Assembly: GCF_004011695.2 (NCBI RefSeq)
Contig: NC_082421.1
Span: 1-64,000, forward strand
Length of the DNA stretch: 64,000 nt
Direction of reading: 5' to 3'
Source of the DNA: Ascochyta rabiei
Taxonomy: Eukaryota > Ascomycota > Dothideomycetes > Pleosporales > Didymellaceae
Below, piece after piece: positions 59,874 through 64,000 of this stretch. The first letter of the stretch is position 1, and each line of letters begins with the position of its first letter. The position numbers and the translations under genes are program-made. The notes under the pieces are model-generated. The model was not told where the DNA came from. It searched no databases and worked only from the letters and a program-made list of their open reading frames with translations.

Positions 59874-60096
59874 TGTTAAATTAAAGGCATTAGAGAAATA
59901 GGTTAGGCAATATACCTGCTAAGAAACTGTGCATAGGCCCCTACTAGAACCTAGATAAGACGAAAATCACCCTTACATAGAACAACAACACAACATTAAT
60001 ACATCATTATTAACTCATTACTATTACTATCCAATCTGACAGGTCTACTTCTAGAAGTTACTACGTAGAAACTTTGTATAGTTCTGCATATTAACA
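59874..60096 (+). repeat. Copia 3' LTR (probable limits)
   Basis: It starts TGTTAAATT right after the polypurine tract. TTAACA at 60091-60096 gives matching inverted ends (TGTTAA...TTAACA) and a 223-bp LTR. The right limit is inferred from those ends only, since no second LTR is present for comparison. Confidence 0.5.
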
Positions 60097-60149
60097 GTAT
60101 AGACTAAATCTAGTATTATATTACTATTATATCTATCTCTTTTATTATT

Positions 60150-60853
60150 AAGCTATTAATAGAAAGCTCTCTTCTTAATAGCCCACCACATACCCTTAGT
60201 GCTGTCTTAGTTTCCACTCTATTAAAGAAGCTAGAGCTTAAGGCGTACTCCCTTTAATAATCTTACTTAAGTTTTAAGCTCCTTGTTTAGACGCGCTTTA
60301 TAGAAGCCTAGTTCCTTTTTAGACCTTTATAGGTACCTTAGTCCTGCCTGTAGCTTCTGTTTATAGCTGTTATATACGCTTTATTATCTACTATAAGATA
60401 ATAAAGACACTTGTTTATTAAGGGCTAGACAGTTAATACTTCTAGTACTGTTTTTAGAGAACTATACATCTAAATATAACAAACTCTACTCTTCTATAGA
60501 TTAGACTTCTAAGGTAGCTCTACTCCTAAACATTACAAGTCTTATAAGTAGGCTATATTATAGAACAAAGCGTTGCCCTTAGCTATATTAAAGTAATCTA
60601 GACACAGTCTCTTATAGAACTTGTTAATACAACATGCTTTCTAAAGGTAGTAGAACTAAGGCCTAATAGTACGTCTAATGGCGTCTGCATTACTACGCAG
60701 ATATGCTGCTTTAGCGAGATTAATAGCTATAGTTAGGATATAGCTCTTATTAAAGTTAGTATTAAGCTTCTAATTAATCTGGTCTATAGCCTTAAGCAGC
60801 TTAGTCTCCTTGTTTTTAGACTGGTAGATCTTAACATCTAGACATACAAACAT
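60150..60853 (-). pseudogene. Unidentified decayed reading frame
   Basis: From ATG at 60853 the minus strand reads with sense for long stretches (FVCLDVKIYQSKNKE, INLAKAAYLRSNADAI, CLYYLIVDNKAYITAIN) between TAG/TAA codons. I do not recognise the family. It may belong to a transposon whose other parts are gone. Confidence 0.35.
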
Positions 60854-60991
60854 GTCTTTAAATATCTACAAAGGAAGTGTTGATGTCGTACTTTAGTTAA
60901 AGACCGTAAGCACTGATTCTATTGGTTCTTAGGGATAAGCACTGGTGGATTGGTTAGGGTTATTAACTAAGCAAAGCTTGTGAAGATAGGG

Positions 60992-61361
60992 TGTAATAAA
61001 TAGTACAGAGTAGGCTGTCTAGTTTAAGAGTAGGTTAAGATTCTAAAGACAAACTTAATTAATAAGGTTAAACACAAACTATAAGGTTTGTGTTTCTACT
61101 AACTATTTACTAAGGAGATATAATACCTATTAATAAGTAACTAGAGTTAGTCTAATAAAATATATAAGGGTGCTTATAGATAAGAATATTATACTATACT
61201 TTGTAATAAGTAGTTAGGTGTGTTATGCTTGTTAACAAGCAGTTACGTAACAACCCTTTCTATTCTGTCCTTCTCCACAGTTCGTTCCTTTATGGCGGAG
61301 TTAGGGGTCTTGGTTGGCTAGTACTTATGTTTGTGCCGTGCCCTAGCACAGGATCGTAACA
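60992..61361. repeat. Possible solo LTR
   Basis: This 370-bp stretch begins TGTAATA and ends CGTAACA, has a TATA-like AAATATATAAGGG, and lacks coding sense. It looks like an LTR of a gypsy-type element, but I cannot show a target-site duplication or a partner. Confidence 0.3.
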
Positions 61362-61709
61362 CTTAGTTGCGTTGTTAAAGCTTCTAGCTGCCTCTATAGT
61401 ATCGTGACAGACTTAGCCTTTTGTTAAACCTTTCTACTAAAGTGGGCTAAAGGTATAGAAGCAGCAATCTTAGAGCATATCTTTCTAAATAAATAATAGC
61501 AAGTTATTTCAACATTTAGGGGTTCATCAACAAAACTAGATGCAGCCTTAGCAACAGACACGTCGCTTACACTTATCTCTCTAGGCATTAGGTTGCTTGA
61601 TGTTAATGTCTTAAGGGAAATATCAATTATTATCTTATATTGTTTTATGCACAATACTCTATACGCAACTTAATGCAGGCTACACTCTCTACCTATTACA
61701 GTTCCCTTA
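61362..61709. other. Spacer before the Fot1-type element
   Basis: A 76-codon minus frame (61654-61424) has no recognisable domain. I call no gene here. Confidence 0.4.
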
Positions 61710-63573
61710 ACGTACTCTACGGGCGAGCCGCTTAACAGGCGAGCCGCTCACTTTTGCTAAGCCCCCACCAAACTTCTCCTCCTACACTAATGTCTTCTTA
61801 ACAACACCATTTAGACGTGTTAAAGGAAGCTTAGATACAGCTTGCGCTCTAGGCTCTTAAACAAGACGCGAATCTCTCTTAGCAACGCGCTGTAGCTATC
61901 TACAGGGTCCCTTAAAAGACACTAAGCAACTAACATACAGAACAACCTTTACGCACAGATTCTATAGCTAACTTACAGAAGCTAGACAACAATAAGGAGG
62001 AGGTGATTATTAAGCATGTTCTTAAGCTAGATGCGCGAGGATTTTCCCCTTAGCTCTTAGATGTAGCTACTATGGCTAATTCTTTGCGTGCTAAGCGTAA
62101 TCTAGGCCCTATTAGCGTAAACTGGCCTAGTACATTTGTTAAGCAACACCTAGAGCTTAAAGTTAAGTTTAATTGCAAGTACAACTACAAGAGAGCCCTC
62201 TATAAGGATTCTAAGGTTCTATAGGGCTGGTTTGGCCTAGTAGCTAATATTAAAGCTAAGTATAGCATTTAGGATAAAGACACGTACAACTTTAACAAGA
62301 CAGGCTTTATAATAGGCCAGATCTTCCTAGAAGCAGTTGTTACAGCTTCAGAACGACAGGGTCGGCCAAAGGCTATCTAGCTAGGCAACCAAGAGTGGAC
62401 TACGGCTATAGTGAGCATTAATGCCAAAGGATAGGCTATTCCAGCCTTCCTTATCTTTAAAGCCTACTACTACCTCTCTGCCTAGTACAAAGAAGAGGAT
62501 CTGCCTTACAACTAGGTTATTAGAGTCTCTAATAACGGCTAGACTACCAACAAGCTTGGTCTTAACTGGTTGAAGCACTTTAACAGGCATACAAAGGAGC
62601 GTACTATTAGCACCTACCGTTTGCTTATTATTAATAGTTATAAGAGCTACAACTCTCTTAAATTCCAGCAATACTGCAAGGATAACAAGATTATTGCTCT
62701 ATGTTTGCCTTCTTACTTATTACACCTTACATAGCCTCTTAATATAGGTTGTTTTACTGCTTTAAAGAAGATATATAGGCGCTAAGCCAAAATACTTATA
62801 TATAACTAGATTAACTACATTATAAAGATAGAGTTCCTGCCATACTTTATACGCGCCTATAATGCTGCAATTACTTCTAAGAATATCTAGGGAGGGTTCT
62901 GAGGTGCTAGATTAGTCCTATTTAACCTAGACTAGGTTATAATGGCCCTTAATGTGAAGTTGCGCACTCTATCACTACTACTACCTGTTAACAACAAGCT
63001 CTGGCAGTCGCAAACCCTAAGCAACACCCTTAAACTTAGGTTGCAATCAACGCTTGTGAAGACAAGGATTCAGAGGCATATAGATAGTTCGCCTACCTCT
63101 ATAGTTAAGGCGTTTAAGAAGGTAGCAAAAGGGGCAGCAATAATTGCGCAAAAGCTAGTGTTAGCGCAATAGGAGATTACTTAGCTTTAAGCTGCTAATA
63201 AGGCAGCTATACAACAAAAATTACATAAAAGAAAGCAAGTTTAGGTAGAAGGGACCCTAACAGTTAAGAATAGCCTGTAATTAACAACTCTGAAGGAGTT
63301 TGGGGCGCGTAGTAATAGGAAGAAGGTAAAGAAGCAGGTGCGCGCTAAAGGAGGTGAGCCCTCCTAAAGACGCTGTGGACAGTGCAATCAGACAGGACAC
63401 AACGCGCGAACGTGTCAGAAAGAGGTAGAAGTAGTTTCTAAATAGTATTACAGGCCATACTGCACTTTGCAGCACTAAACTAGGTTGTTTTGGGCCATAA
63501 TAGGGTGGAGTTTGGTGGGGGCTTGGCAAAAGTGAGCGGCTCGCCCGTTGAGCGGCTCGCCCGTGGAGTACGT
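61710..63573 (+). mobile_element. Fot1/pogo-type DNA transposon, full length, inactivated
   Basis: Terminal inverted repeats of about 60 bases (ACGTACTC(T/C)ACGGGCGAGCC..., with an internal repeat of GGGCGAGCCGCT and then CTTTTGC(T/C)AAGCCCCCACC) bound an 1,864-bp element. It is flanked by TA at 61708-61709 and 63574-63575. This size, the TA duplication and the encoded protein fit the fungal Fot1/pogo group. The two ends have few differences, so insertion is not ancient or RIP spared the ends. Confidence 0.92.
61790..63445 (+). pseudogene. Fot1-type transposase with nonsense codons
   Basis: A single 552-codon frame runs from ATG 61790 to TAG 63445 with no indel but many TAA/TAG codons (five in the first 45 codons), all at plausible Gln positions. 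The DDE region is clear: YNFNKTGFIIGQI, GNQEW, INAKG, LNWLKHFN, YRLLIIN, LCLPSYLLHLTQPLNIG. The first catalytic pair usually reads DE and here reads NK; the second Asp of LIIDGH is Asn. All are G-to-A changes, so the enzyme is dead. The C-terminus carries a CCHC-type zinc knuckle, CGQCNQTGHNARTC (about 63370-63420). Confidence 0.88.
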
Positions 63574-63575
63574 TA

Positions 63576-64000
63576 ATTCATTATTGTTTCTCTAACTTGG
63601 ATCTGTACATATAGGGGGCATTGATCATATATAACCTACCTAGATATTTACAAAGAATGTAACACTGCAACTAGCTTAGAAACTTAGGTATCCAGAGTAT
63701 AACTTTGTAACAGCAATTACTGCTAAATTAGTCCTACGCGTAACTACAATCTAAGCGTGCACTCGTGTTCTCAAATACGAACAGGAATAATGCGCATCTA
63801 TCCTGCAGCACTCGTTTTCCTAGCACATTAGTCCCCGACGCCGAAAAGCGCGCTTTTATCCGTGCTGTCGATTGTTCTATTGACACCGTCTCTAAGTTGT
63901 ACCTCTGCTTCGCTGCATTCCCATATCTAGATTCGTGTCTCGCTGGAGCCTTTGATATCTGTACGCGTAAAATGTGTTACAAACAAAGTAATTTGTTTTC
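63576..64000. other. Right edge, no feature recognised
   Basis: This is sequence of mixed composition with intact CpG (for example near 63835-63860) that looks less mutated than its left neighbours. I see no gene or repeat. Confidence 0.5.

Noticed and set aside
62381..62671. Minus-strand open frame within the Fot1-type element
   Set aside because: It is antisense to the clear DDE transposase frame.

Overview
The window is the left end of a chromosome from a filamentous ascomycete (probably Pezizomycotina). It opens with CCCTAA telomere repeats. Inward lies a subtelomere of repeated helicase genes, most of them degraded by transitions that turn CAA/CAG codons into TAA/TAG, the pattern of repeat-induced point mutation (RIP). 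It ends in transposon relics. I see no rRNA, tRNA, CRISPR array or housekeeping gene.

Layout. Bases 1-85 are telomere. Bases 86-3679 contain no G at all on this strand. From 3680 to 42480 a composite unit recurs in decayed forms: a pyrimidine-rich repeat (here 'alpha'), a remnant of a helicase 3' end, a G-rich minisatellite, a minus-strand helicase gene (called H) and, head to head with it, a plus-strand gene of unknown function (called P). H copies lie at 5477-10130, 16300-21003, 23390-25016 (fragment), 27190-32084, 34740-36083 (fragment) and 38465-40398 (fragment). P copies lie at 10274-12104, 21221-23011, 32642-34310, 36287-38077 and 40699-42480. The second unit again begins with a G-poor tract (12426-13640) that is a copy of part of the terminal one, as if it were a buried former chromosome end.

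H proteins have three parts: an N-terminal pair of C2H2-like fingers of the OrsD type, a middle region carrying the active-site pattern of a tyrosine recombinase (R...K...RH...H-x8-Y), and a C-terminal RecQ-type helicase with its zinc cluster. They resemble telomere-linked helicases. The recombinase-like domain and the conserved divergent partner suggest a mobile or self-propagating chromosome-end element.

At about 42.9 kb the composition changes sharply to very AT-rich DNA poor in CA and TG. Inside it is a diverged seventh pair that reads through cleanly once short introns are removed: H7 (47019-53385 minus, three exons, 2,076 residues) and P7 (54210-54873 plus, three exons, 187 residues). 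Between them is a 52-bp tandem array. H7 has lost almost all Trp, Met, Gln and His codons yet keeps its catalytic and zinc-binding residues, so it looks like a gene selected to stay open under RIP.

From 55.7 kb onward there are palindromic tandem repeats, a 5'-truncated Ty1/copia element with its 3' LTR, a probable solo LTR, and a complete but inactivated Fot1/pogo-type transposon (61710-63573) with terminal inverted repeats and a TA duplication.
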